From Pseudonocardia hierapolitana (GTDB lineage: Bacteria > Actinomycetota > Actinomycetes > Mycobacteriales > Pseudonocardiaceae): a stretch of DNA of 64,000 nt. Of this stretch, positions 45,625-53,848 are shown piece after piece. Within the stretch, counting starts at the first letter, position 1. Every line of letters begins with the position of its first letter. Under the pieces are notes generated by a model. That model saw only the letters and a list, made by a program, of their open reading frames with translations. It did no database searches and had not been told where the DNA came from. The DNA is taken from the NCBI RefSeq assembly GCF_007994075.1, contig NZ_VIWU01000001.1, positions 6,820,001 through 6,884,000 on the forward strand, written 5' to 3'. Made by a program: the position numbers and the translations under genes.

Positions 45625-46794
45625 TCAGGGGACCGGCATGGTGGTCCCTACCCCGCCGCTGAAGATGCGCACGTCCACAGCGCCCTCGGCGCGCAGCATG
45701 CAGAGCGCCAAGCCGTCCCGGAGCGTGCAGGCGGCCCCGGAGCCGACCGCACCGGGCTCGGGGGTCGTGGCGATCTCGACCCGTTCGCCGTCCGGCGCGA
45801 CCGTCAGGAGCGCGACGACCAGGTCGTCGCGGCGGCGGGAGCTGACGAGGCGGGTCTCCGACAGGCGGGCGGGGTCGAGCGGACCCTCGACCGCGACCGG
45901 TCCCTCCGGACCGTCGTAGCAGACGGCGGCCCAGCGCCCGTTCACGCGACCGACGAGCGCACGCGGTAGGTCTCCCTGCGCGTCCTGGGTGAGGACCGTC
46001 TCCTGTGGCTCGTCCGATCCGAGCGCCCACGTGCCGAGCTGGTCGTCCAGGCACGCCTCGACGTTCGTCGGCTGTGCCTGCCCGTTCAGGATCGGCCGAT
46101 CCTGCACCTCGACCGCGGCTTCGCCGGGATCGGGGAGCGGACCGTCGTACGAGCCGCGGACGATCAAGCGCCGTACGGGCCAGTCCTCGTGTGCCGGCGT
46201 CAAGCTGACGATCTGCACGGCCGTCGTCGACGTCCTGACGTACCCGTCGCCCGGGTCCACCTCGACCAGCAGCCGCTGCGGATTGAACAGGACGAGCGAG
46301 CCGGGGCCGAGCCGGGCGACCTCGATCCCACCGGCAGGGCGCCCGCCCACGGTCGACACCCAGACGTGGTATGGACCCGCGTGACAGGCGAACGATCCGT
46401 CGATCACCAGATCGGTGTCCGAGAACTGACCCTCCCCCGCGTGCGACAGAACGTCGGTCACACGCCACCCCGCCGTCGGTGGGTACTCGTCCCGAGAACC
46501 AGACGTGGCGACCGCCGCCGCGCAGCGGCCGAGCGCCTCGTCGATGGCGGGATCGCCGGTGGGAGCGGGTGGGCCGGAGGCGGCGAGCCGGGGGTCGAGT
46601 TCGTCCGCGCCCGGTCCGGTCATCGCGACGGCCGTGGTGACCGCCGCCAACGTCGCCATCACGACGACCACCGCCGCGACGAGAGGAGCAAAGCGCCGCC
46701 GCGGGGCCCGCGTCCCGGCGAGGACGGTGCGCAGGGCGCGCTCGCGCACCTCGTCCGGCAGCGGTGGGGCGGGCGGGAGCTGCAGCTCGTTCAT
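45625..46794 (-). CDS. Membrane-anchored protein coupled to an ECF sigma factor
   Basis: A 389-residue protein with a short cytoplasmic N-terminus (EVRERALRTVLAGTR), one transmembrane helix at about 35-57 (FAPLVAAVVVVMATLAAVTTAVA) and a large extracytoplasmic beta-rich domain. It overlaps the upstream ECF sigma-factor gene as ATGA. This topology and coupling are those of an anti-sigma partner or a sensor, but I see no zinc-binding anti-sigma (HxxxCxxC) motif. Function is inferred from the pairing only. Confidence 0.85.
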   Translation of the reverse strand: MNELQLPPAPPLPDEVRERALRTVLAGTRAPRRRFAPLVAAVVVVMATLAAVTTAVAMTGPGADELDPRLAASGPPAPTGDPAIDEALGRCAAAVATSGSRDEYPPTAGWRVTDVLSHAGEGQFSDTDLVIDGSFACHAGPYHVWVSTVGGRPAGGIEVARLGPGSLVLFNPQRLLVEVDPGDGYVRTSTTAVQIVSLTPAHEDWPVRRLIVRGSYDGPLPDPGEAAVEVQDRPILNGQAQPTNVEACLDDQLGTWALGSDEPQETVLTQDAQGDLPRALVGRVNGRWAAVCYDGPEGPVAVEGPLDPARLSETRLVSSRRRDDLVVALLTVAPDGERVEIATTPEPGAVGSGAACTLRDGLALCMLRAEGAVDVRIFSGGVGTTMPVP

Positions 46795-47381
46795 CGGACC
46801 TCCTCGGGCACGACGGTGCGCAGAGTTGCGCGGGCGCGGTGGACGCGGGAGCGCAGCGTCGCCTCAGGTACCCCGAGCACGTCTGCCGCCTCCGGGTACG
46901 GGACGTCGCCGATCAGGCACAACGCGACCGCCTCGCGCTGCGCGGACGGCAGTTGGGCGACCGCGGTGAGGACCCGGTGCACGCGGCGGCGGTCGTCGAG
47001 CGACGCGACGACGGCGTCGGAGTGGTCGACGACGTGCGGCGCGGGCCCGACCCGCCGCAGGAGCCGGTGCCGGCGGTGCGTGCGCCGCCACTCCGTGCGT
47101 GCCTCGTTGCCTGCGACCGCGAGCAGCCACGCACGCAGCGAGCCGCCGGCGAGCTGCACCTCCGCACGCCGCCGCCACATCGTCAGGAACGTCGCGGCGA
47201 GGATGTCCTCGGCCGCCGTGGGGGAGCCGGTCAACCGGTGGGCGTGGCGCCACACCGGGTCGGCGTGGCGGTGGTACAGCTCGGTGAACGCGTCGGGGTC
47301 GCCGGCCCGCGCCGCCGCCCAGAGCGCGACGTCCTCGCCCGGCGGCGCGGTCGCGGCCGGTGCCCCCTCACTGGTCGTCAT
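46791..47381 (-). CDS. ECF RNA polymerase sigma factor
   Basis: A 196-residue group IV sigma factor. Region 2 covers residues of about 35-100 (VWRHAHRLTGSPTAAEDILAATFL). Region 4 covers about 130-185 (LPSAQREAVALCLIGDVPYPEAADVLGVPEATLRSRVHRARATL). It is the first gene of a pair with a single-pass membrane protein, which probably regulates it. It should direct transcription of envelope or stress genes, possibly including the adjacent DUF4230 gene. Confidence 0.93.
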   Translation of the reverse strand: MTTSEGAPAATAPPGEDVALWAAARAGDPDAFTELYHRHADPVWRHAHRLTGSPTAAEDILAATFLTMWRRRAEVQLAGGSLRAWLLAVAGNEARTEWRRTHRRHRLLRRVGPAPHVVDHSDAVVASLDDRRRVHRVLTAVAQLPSAQREAVALCLIGDVPYPEAADVLGVPEATLRSRVHRARATLRTVVPEEVR

Positions 47382-47527
47382 ACCCGATCATTGCCGGCAC
47401 CGGCCCCCGCGTTGCACGGAGCGCCGACGGGCTCAGACCGTGACGGGCTTCTGCTCGGTGCCGGTGGCGGCCGACGCCGCCGGTGCCGTCGCGGAGGCTG
47501 CGGACGGCGACGAGTCGTGGCCCGCGG

Positions 47528-48223
47528 TCAGAGTGGTTCGCCGAACGTCACCGTGACCTGCTCGTACCCGAGCGAGCGTGCCAGCGACGTCAGCATGTCG
47601 CGGGTGTTGGCCTCGGCGCGAGCGGTGAGGTCGCTCGCCCGCGCGGTCTCGTCCAGTTTGCGCGCCGCCAGCTGGTAGAGGTCCTCGTCGTCGACGGGGT
47701 TGTTCTGCAGGACACCCGCGAGCCGCTCGACGACGCCACGCTCGCGGCCGACCACCCGGGTGGCCGCCGGGTCGAGGGTGGACGGCGCCAGCCGCGCGGG
47801 TGGCAGGGTGAAGGTCACGGCGCTCTGGTCGGCGGACGCGTTCACCCGATCCGGCCCCAGCCCGGAGAGGTCGACCAGTGCGTCGACGTGGCCGGTGGCG
47901 AACAGCGTCGTGCGTTCGCCGCTGATCAGCGCGGGGATGTGCGGGGTGTCGCGTTCGATGTCGACGAGCACCTGGAACGTGCCGGTGGCGGCGTGGTACT
48001 CGGAGATGTCGCTCAGCGCGGCCATCAGTGGGGCCGGGCCCCGGTCCACGGTCTTCGGCGCGAAGGTGGCGGACAGCGCCGGGAACATCCCTGCGAGCTG
48101 TGCGCCGACCGGCAGCGCGATCGCCAGCGCCGCGACGGCCGCGAGGAGCTTGAGCGGAGGTCGCCTGCGACGCAGCCGGCCGCTCCACGTACTGGTGTCG
48201 GGCTCGAGCAGTCGCTGCGCCAT
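47528..48223 (-). CDS. DUF4230 domain-containing membrane protein
   Basis: A 231-residue protein with one N-terminal transmembrane helix (LLAAVAALAIALPVGAQLAG, about residues 26-45). The DUF4230 domain covers about 85-225 (FQVLVDIERDTPHIPAL, VDLSGLG, VTFTLPPARLAPSTLDP). It is likely to be extracytoplasmic. The biochemical role of the family is unknown. It lies upstream in transcription of no obvious partner and 147 bp from the sigma-factor gene. Confidence 0.87.
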   Translation of the reverse strand: MAQRLLEPDTSTWSGRLRRRRPPLKLLAAVAALAIALPVGAQLAGMFPALSATFAPKTVDRGPAPLMAALSDISEYHAATGTFQVLVDIERDTPHIPALISGERTTLFATGHVDALVDLSGLGPDRVNASADQSAVTFTLPPARLAPSTLDPAATRVVGRERGVVERLAGVLQNNPVDDEDLYQLAARKLDETARASDLTARAEANTRDMLTSLARSLGYEQVTVTFGEPL

Positions 48224-48300
48224 GTGAAATCTCTCCGGTGTCGAGCGCGTGTCCCCGTGGAGAACACGCCCCGTGACCGGCCTGTGTCAAGGGGCACGGC

Positions 48301-49029
48301 TCAGACTCCGCTCACCCGGAACCGGCTCCACCGCGCGCTCAGGCCCTGACCGTCGAGCGAGCGGCTGCGGCCGTCGCGGATCGGGAGCTGTGTCCAGATC
48401 CCGATCCCGATGCGGACCTGTTCGGGGATGAAGGTTCCGTGGGCCTGGTACACGGTCTGGCCGTCGACCCGCCAGGTCGCGGCCGAGCTGCGCCGATCGA
48501 GCGTGATCTCGCACGTGCGGAGCCGGGTGAAGTCGTCGTCGAAGTCCTCGTACGGCGACTCGACCACGTGGTAGAAGGGATCGCCCGCGCCCCAGGCGCC
48601 CAGCTGCTCGTGCAGGGCGAGCACGCGGGTGGACGTCCCGCAGACGGCGAACACGCGCAAACTGGCCTCGAAGTCGAAGACGTGGAACGCGGCCATGCCC
48701 TTCCGGTAGTCCTCCGGGTTGCCGCCGATGTTCTCGACGGCCGAGTCGGCGGCGAACGTCGCGGGCCGGTCGGCCGGCAGCGCGAACTCGCGGGTGGAGA
48801 AGACGAGGTACTTGGCGCTGTCGGCAGGCTGGAACGTGTCGTGCGACAGCGAGAAGCGCGGGATCGTCACTCGCAGCTCGCCCCCGTCGACGGAAACCTG
48901 CGCGGCAGGGTCCTGCGGGACGTGGTCGCCGCCTGTCGGAAGCGGCAGGCGCGCGGGGCTCCACCGGGCGGGGTCCAGGGCAGGCCCGCTGAGCTCGTCG
49001 TAGGTGACGAAGCCGTCGTGTGCCGACAT
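48301..49029 (-). CDS. DUF6081-like (lectin-fold) protein
   Basis: A 242-residue protein without a signal peptide. The pattern is beta-rich and resembles the concanavalin-like fold of family 16 hydrolases: SGPALDPARWSP near the start, VDGGELRVTIPRF in the middle and ATWRVDGQTVYQ near the end. No catalytic ExDxE motif is present. I think it is a DUF6081 protein but cannot be certain. It is divergent from an ECF41-type sigma factor by 45 bp, and ECF41 factors often control their neighbour. Confidence 0.7.
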   Translation of the reverse strand: MSAHDGFVTYDELSGPALDPARWSPARLPLPTGGDHVPQDPAAQVSVDGGELRVTIPRFSLSHDTFQPADSAKYLVFSTREFALPADRPATFAADSAVENIGGNPEDYRKGMAAFHVFDFEASLRVFAVCGTSTRVLALHEQLGAWGAGDPFYHVVESPYEDFDDDFTRLRTCEITLDRRSSAATWRVDGQTVYQAHGTFIPEQVRIGIGIWTQLPIRDGRSRSLDGQGLSARWSRFRVSGV

Positions 49030-49074
49030 GATGATCGGACTCCTTCCGTTTCTGGGCTCTCGAGGGGAAGACCC

Positions 49075-49977
49075 GTGGCGGCTCGCGGACGTGACATGGC
49101 CGAGCGCGACCGGCTGGCGGAGCGGTTCCAGGAGCTGAGGCCCCGGCTACGAGCCGTCGCCTACCGGATGCTGGGCTCCACGAGCGAGGCCGACGACGTC
49201 GTCCAGGAGGCCTGGATCCGGCTCAGCCGCGCGGACGCCGCCGGGATCGACAACCTCGAAGCCTGGCTCGTCACGGCGACCGGACGCGTGGCGCTCAACA
49301 TGCTCCGTTCCCGGGCGACGCGCCGCGAGGAGCCACTCGACGGATACCTGCCGGACCCGATCGTCGACCGGGCGGACGCCATCGACCCCGAGCACGAGGC
49401 GCTGCTCGCCGACTCCGTCGGCCTCGCGCTGCTCGTCGTGCTCGACACGCTGTCGCCTGCGGAGCGGCTGGCCTACGTCCTGCACGACATGTTCTCGGTT
49501 CCCTTCGACGAGATCGGCGCAATCCTCGAGCGCTCGCCCGATGCGGCGCGCCAGCTCGCCAGCCGCGCACGCCGCCGCATCCGTGGTGTGGAGGCGACCA
49601 CCGCCGCCGACGCGGCCGCGCAGCAGGAGGTCGTCGGGGCATTCCTCGCCGCCGCGCGCCACGGGGAGTTCGACGCCCTCGTCGCCGTGCTCGATCCCGA
49701 CATCGTGATCCGCGAGGACACGGGGAGCGGGACGCTCTTCGAGATGCGCGGCGCGGAGAACGTCGCCAGGAGGGCGGCGTTCTTCTCGCAGCTCGGTCTC
49801 GACACGCGGCCGGCGCTGGTCAACGGCGCGGCCGGCTGGGTGGCCCGGCTCGACGGGGAGCTCTACGCGGTCGCCGCTCTCACCGTGCGGGACGACCGGA
49901 TCAGGGAGATGGACATCCTGCGCGACCCCGCCCGCCTCGCCGCGCTGGACGTCACGATCTTCGACTCCCCGATCTGA
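49075..49977 (+). CDS. ECF41-type sigma factor with SnoaL-like C-terminal domain
   Basis: A 300-residue SigJ/ECF41-like factor. Sigma region 2 is ELRPRLRAVAYRMLGSTSEADDVVQEAW, region 4 is LSPAERLAYVLHDMFSVPFDEIGAILERS, and the last 110 residues form an NTF2/SnoaL domain that controls activity in this group. DGYLPDPIVD occupies the position of the ECF41 WLPEP motif. The GTG at 49075 follows GAGGGGAAG; ATG 49096 is an alternative. No anti-sigma factor is needed in this group. Confidence 0.9.
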   Translation: MAARGRDMAERDRLAERFQELRPRLRAVAYRMLGSTSEADDVVQEAWIRLSRADAAGIDNLEAWLVTATGRVALNMLRSRATRREEPLDGYLPDPIVDRADAIDPEHEALLADSVGLALLVVLDTLSPAERLAYVLHDMFSVPFDEIGAILERSPDAARQLASRARRRIRGVEATTAADAAAQQEVVGAFLAAARHGEFDALVAVLDPDIVIREDTGSGTLFEMRGAENVARRAAFFSQLGLDTRPALVNGAAGWVARLDGELYAVAALTVRDDRIREMDILRDPARLAALDVTIFDSPI

Positions 49978-50050
49978 CCGGCTGCCGAGCGCCGCGCCCG
50001 CGGTGCATCAGGCCGACGGGCGCCGTTGACACCCGCACCCAGGCGATTTA

Positions 50051-50063
50051 CGTTCGACGAACG
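50051..50063. promoter_or_regulatory. Palindromic operator upstream of the paired amidohydrolase operon
   Basis: CGTTCG-A-CGAACG is a perfect 6-bp dyad around a single central base, 20 bp before the first amidohydrolase ATG. Its location argues against a longer coding start at 50026. It uses the same GTTCG/CGAAC half-sites as the dyads of the BKACE cluster, but with different spacing, so the binding protein may differ. Confidence 0.5.
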
Positions 50064-50082
50064 GACGGAAATCGGGGGTCGG

Positions 50083-51183
50083 ATGACGGAGATCGCCACT
50101 GCTCTGCCGTACGCACGCCCGGTGGAGTGGCCGGACGTGGATCTCGTCGACACCGACGTGCACATCACCCCGCGCTCGATCGAGTCCCTGTTCCCGTACC
50201 TGCCGGCGCGCTGGCGCGACTACGTCCGGGAGAGCGGGATCGAGAGCCTCGAGTCCGATCTGTACCCGCCCGGATCGCCGCTCTCCGCGATCCCGGGTTC
50301 CCGTCCCGCGGCCGGCCCGCCCGGCTCCGACCCCGACCTGCTCCGCACGCAGCTGCTCGACCCCTGGCACACACGGATCGCGATCACGCACTGCATCTAC
50401 GGGGTCGACGGCATCCACAACCCCGACTGGGCCGTCGCGATGGCGCGGGCCGTCAACGACTGGCAGCACGCCGAGTGGCTCGCGGGCGAACCGCGGCTGC
50501 GCGGATCCGTCGTCGTCGCGAGCCAGGACCCGGAGCGGGCGGCAGCGGAGATCGACCGGATCGGCGACCGGCCGGAGTTCGTGCAGGTCCTGATGCCCGT
50601 GCGGGCACGTGCCCCGCTCGGCAGCCGGTCGTACTGGCCGATCTACGAGGCCGCGCAGCGCCACGGGCTCGCCATCGGGGTCTACGCGGGCGGCGCGGGC
50701 GGCAACCCGATCACACCGGTCGGCGCGCCGAGCTACTACCTCGAGGAGTACGTCCTCGTCGCCCAGGTGTTCCAGGCGCAACTGGTGAGCCTGGTCAGCG
50801 AGGGTGTGCTCGTGCGGTTCCCCGACCTGCGGATCGTGCTCGTCGAGGGCGGGTTCACCTGGCTGCCGCCGCTGATGTGGCGGTTCGACAAGAACTGGAA
50901 GGGGCTTCGCCGGGAGGTCCCGTGGGTCGACCGGCTCCCGTCCGAGATCATCCGCGATTCGGTGCGGCTCACGGCGCAACCCCTCGACGAGCCCGACGAG
51001 CCGGAGCGGTTGCTGGAGGTGATCGACCGGCTGGGGAGCGACCGGATGCTGATGTTCTCCACCGATTACCCGCACCGCCAGTTCGACGACCCCGCCCGGT
51101 CCGCGCCGATCGGCCTCGCCGGCGAGGCCATGACCCGGTTCCTCGGTCGCAACGCACTCGACACCTACCGCCTCGGGGAGTGA
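50083..51183 (+). CDS. Amidohydrolase_2 family protein
   Basis: A 366-residue metal-dependent hydrolase or decarboxylase. It begins VDLVDTDVHITPRS (the usual DxH metal motif), contains FVQVLMPVR and VLVEGGFTWLPPLMWRFDKNW, and ends with the metal Asp motif LMFSTDYPHRQFDD. The subtype is related to gamma-resorcylate-decarboxylase-like proteins common in aromatic pathways. Six bp separate it from a second, related amidohydrolase, so the two may form a heteromer or handle successive steps. Confidence 0.9.
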   Translation: MTEIATALPYARPVEWPDVDLVDTDVHITPRSIESLFPYLPARWRDYVRESGIESLESDLYPPGSPLSAIPGSRPAAGPPGSDPDLLRTQLLDPWHTRIAITHCIYGVDGIHNPDWAVAMARAVNDWQHAEWLAGEPRLRGSVVVASQDPERAAAEIDRIGDRPEFVQVLMPVRARAPLGSRSYWPIYEAAQRHGLAIGVYAGGAGGNPITPVGAPSYYLEEYVLVAQVFQAQLVSLVSEGVLVRFPDLRIVLVEGGFTWLPPLMWRFDKNWKGLRREVPWVDRLPSEIIRDSVRLTAQPLDEPDEPERLLEVIDRLGSDRMLMFSTDYPHRQFDDPARSAPIGLAGEAMTRFLGRNALDTYRLGE

Positions 51184-51189
51184 TCGTCG

Positions 51190-52266
51190 ATGTCCCGGCC
51201 CCGCCCGCCCCTCGTCGACTGCGACATCCACAACGAGCTGGCCCCCGGCTCGCTGCGCCCGTACCTGCCGCGGCGGTGGCGCGAGTACGACGAGACCTAC
51301 GGCAACAGGGGCGACGGCGGCTCGTCCTACCCGAAGGGCGCTCCCCGGGCGGCGCGCACCGACGCGTGGCCGCCGTCCGGGCTGCCCCCGGGCGGCGACC
51401 TCGAGTTCATGCGCGAGCAGCTCCTCGACGCCTACGACATCCGCTACGGGATCCTCAACTGCCTGAGCAAGGCCAACCGGCAGCAGAACCCGGAGTACGC
51501 GGCCGCGCTCTGCCGCGCGGTCAACGAGTGGCAGGTCGAGGAGTGGCTGGAGAAGGAGCCGCGGTTGCGGGCCGGGATCTCGGTCCCGTACGAGGAGCCG
51601 GCGCTCGCGGCGGAGGAGATCGACCGCGCCGCCGCACACCCCGGGTTCGTGCAGGTGCTGCTGCTCGTGCGCACCGACGAGCCGCTCGGGCGCCGCAGGT
51701 ACTGGCCCATCTACGAGGCGGCCGTCCGCAACGGCCTCCCCGTCGGGGTCCACTTCGGCGGCGGTCGCGCCAACCCGCTCACCGGTTCGGGGTGGCCGTC
51801 GTTCTACATCGAGGACCACACGGCGATGGCCCAGGCCTTCCAGACCCAGCTCGTCAGCCTGGTCGTCGAGGGAGTCTTCGAGCGGTTCCCGACGCTGAAG
51901 GTGGTGCTCATCGAGGGCGGCTTCGGCTGGGTGCCGTCGCTGATGTGGCGGCTGGACAAGCATTGGGCGCGGCTGCGCGACGAGGTCCCGCACCTGTCCC
52001 GCAGGCCGTCGGAGTACGTGCGCGACCACATCTGGTTCACCACGCAGCCGATCGAGGAGCCGCCCGACCCCCGGCAGCTGCTCACCGTCTTCGACAACAT
52101 GGGCGGTGGTGACGACAAGGGCACGGACAAGATCCTCTTCTCCACCGACTACCCGCACTGGGACTTCGACGACCCGGACCGTGCGATCAGGGCCAAGCTC
52201 GAGCCCGAGGCGCGGGCGCGGATCTTCGGCGGCAACGCCATGGCGCTCTACGGGCTCGACCGATGA
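51190..52266 (+). CDS. Amidohydrolase_2 family protein (paralogue of the preceding gene)
   Basis: A 358-residue homologue of its upstream neighbour. The metal motif is LVDCDIHNELAPGS, the middle shows FVQVLLLVRTDEPLGRRRYWPIYEAA (very close to the sister protein), then VVLIEGGFGWVPSLMWRLDKHW and FSTDYPHWDFDDP. Both keep the metal ligands. The pair looks like a gene duplication with retained operon order. It overlaps the Rieske ferredoxin gene by 4 bp. Confidence 0.9.
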   Translation: MSRPRPPLVDCDIHNELAPGSLRPYLPRRWREYDETYGNRGDGGSSYPKGAPRAARTDAWPPSGLPPGGDLEFMREQLLDAYDIRYGILNCLSKANRQQNPEYAAALCRAVNEWQVEEWLEKEPRLRAGISVPYEEPALAAEEIDRAAAHPGFVQVLLLVRTDEPLGRRRYWPIYEAAVRNGLPVGVHFGGGRANPLTGSGWPSFYIEDHTAMAQAFQTQLVSLVVEGVFERFPTLKVVLIEGGFGWVPSLMWRLDKHWARLRDEVPHLSRRPSEYVRDHIWFTTQPIEEPPDPRQLLTVFDNMGGGDDKGTDKILFSTDYPHWDFDDPDRAIRAKLEPEARARIFGGNAMALYGLDR

Positions 52267-52694
52267 CCAGGCACATCGTGGGCACGACCGACGAGATCGG
52301 GCCCGGCCAGCGCAAGATCGTCGAGATCGACGGGCGGTCGATCGGGGTGTTCAACGTGGGCGGGCACTACTACGCGCTGCGCAACCGGTGCCCGCACGCC
52401 GGAGCGCGGCTGTGCGACGGGGTGCTCACCGGGCTGGTCACGTCGAGCACGCCGGGGGAGTACACCTACCTGCGGGGCGGCGAGATCCTGCGCTGCCCGT
52501 GGCACGGCTGGGAGTTCGACATCGCCACCGGGCGCTCGTGGTTCGACCCGGCCCGCACGCGGGTGCGGGCCTACGAGGCCACCGTGGAGCCCGCCGACGC
52601 GGACCTGTCCGACGCGGGGTACCGGCCCGGGCCGTACAGCGCCGAGCGCTACGACGTCGAGGTGCACCGGCAGTTCGTCGTCGTCCACGTATGA
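52263..52694 (+). CDS. Rieske 2Fe-2S ferredoxin-like protein
   Basis: A 143-residue Rieske protein. The cluster ligands are in RNRCPHAGARLCDG and LRCPWHGWEFDIATG (C-x-H, then C-x-x-H). No oxygenase catalytic domain follows, so it is a stand-alone electron carrier. The 4-bp overlaps with the amidohydrolase and the ROK gene place it firmly in the operon. No oxygenase is encoded in this operon, so its redox partner must be elsewhere. Confidence 0.92.
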   Translation: MTRHIVGTTDEIGPGQRKIVEIDGRSIGVFNVGGHYYALRNRCPHAGARLCDGVLTGLVTSSTPGEYTYLRGGEILRCPWHGWEFDIATGRSWFDPARTRVRAYEATVEPADADLSDAGYRPGPYSAERYDVEVHRQFVVVHV

Positions 52695-53812
52695 CTCGTC
52701 CCGCGCCCTCCGCAGGCTCGATCCTCGGGCTGATCCGGGAGACCGGCGGGCTCTCCCGCGCCCAGCTGCTCGAGGTGAGCGGCATGGCGCGCTCCACGCT
52801 CTACGCCCGCCTCGAGGAGCTCTCCGCGCTCGGTGTGATCTACGAGGGGGAGGCGCTCGGTGCGGCGCGCGGCCGGCCGTCGCGCCGGATCCGCTTCGAC
52901 GACCGCGGCCGCGTCGTCCTCACCGTCGCGATCGGGCAGGCGGTGGCACGGGTGTCGGTCACCGACCCGGACGGGCGGGAGCTGCGGTCGCGCACCCTGC
53001 CCGTCGTGCTGGCCCGGCCGGCGGACGACGTCCTCGAGCCGCTGCTGGACATCGGCGCGATGCTGCTCGCCCGCGACGAGATCCTCGCGGGGGTCGGCGT
53101 CGCCGTACCAGCGCCCGTGGACGTGCGCACCGGCCTGGTCCGCTCGGCGACGACGATCGCCGCGTGGCCGGCCGACGCCGTGCTCACCGCGGTCGGGCGC
53201 CGCTTCCCCGTCCCGGTCGTCGTGGAGAACGACGGGCGCGCCGAGGCGCTGGGGGAGAGCACCCCCGAGGAGACGATGGTCTACGCCAAGGTCGCCACCG
53301 GCATCAGCTGCGGCGTCGTCGTGGACGGCCGCGTGGTGGAGGGCTCCCGGGGCGTCGCGGGCGACATCGGGCACATCCTCGTGGACCCCGACGGCCCGCG
53401 GTGCCGCTGCGGGCGCCGTGGCTGCCTCGCCGCCTTCAGCTCGGGCGCCGGCATGATGGAGCGCCTCGCCCTGCCGACCCTCGACGAGCTGGTCGCCGCC
53501 GTGCAGGACGGCGACGCCGGCGCGCTCGCCGAGCTGGCGGCCGCCGCGAACCACCTCGGCCGCGCCCTCGCCGCGATCGTGGCGACGGTCAACCCGAGCC
53601 GGCTGCTCCTCGGCGGTGCCGTCGGTCGCCTGCAGCCGATGGTCGACGGGGTACGGGCCCGCGTGCACGGCGACGTCGTCGACCGGGTGGCCGAGGGCCT
53701 GCAGGTCGAGGCGAGCGCATGGGGAGAGGCCTCCGCCTCCCGCGGCCTCGCCGACCTGGTGATGCGTCGCGCCTACGCGCCGGAGGCGATCGACGAGCTC
53801 CTGCGGGCGTGA
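52691..53812 (+). CDS. ROK-family transcriptional regulator
   Basis: A 373-residue protein with an N-terminal winged HTH (LSRAQLLEVSGMARSTLYARLEELSALGVI) and a ROK kinase-like domain. The zinc site is His228 with CRCGRRGC at 238-245. The usual Glu after this motif is replaced (CLAAFSS). The catalytic-type Asp181 is in ENDGRAEALGE. ROK repressors normally sense sugars, so coupling to amidohydrolases and a Rieske protein by an ATGA overlap is unusual. It probably regulates this operon. Confidence 0.92.
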   Translation: MTRPAPSAGSILGLIRETGGLSRAQLLEVSGMARSTLYARLEELSALGVIYEGEALGAARGRPSRRIRFDDRGRVVLTVAIGQAVARVSVTDPDGRELRSRTLPVVLARPADDVLEPLLDIGAMLLARDEILAGVGVAVPAPVDVRTGLVRSATTIAAWPADAVLTAVGRRFPVPVVVENDGRAEALGESTPEETMVYAKVATGISCGVVVDGRVVEGSRGVAGDIGHILVDPDGPRCRCGRRGCLAAFSSGAGMMERLALPTLDELVAAVQDGDAGALAELAAAANHLGRALAAIVATVNPSRLLLGGAVGRLQPMVDGVRARVHGDVVDRVAEGLQVEASAWGEASASRGLADLVMRRAYAPEAIDELLRA

Positions 53813-53848
53813 TCCGACCCGCCGTGTTCCGGGGCTCGCGTTCCGGGG

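Noticed and set aside
53820..53848. Direct repeat GTTCCGGGGCT (two copies, 14 bp apart) between ROK and P450 genes
   Set aside because: It is short and lies between convergent stops. There is no sign of an attachment site or of an integrated element.
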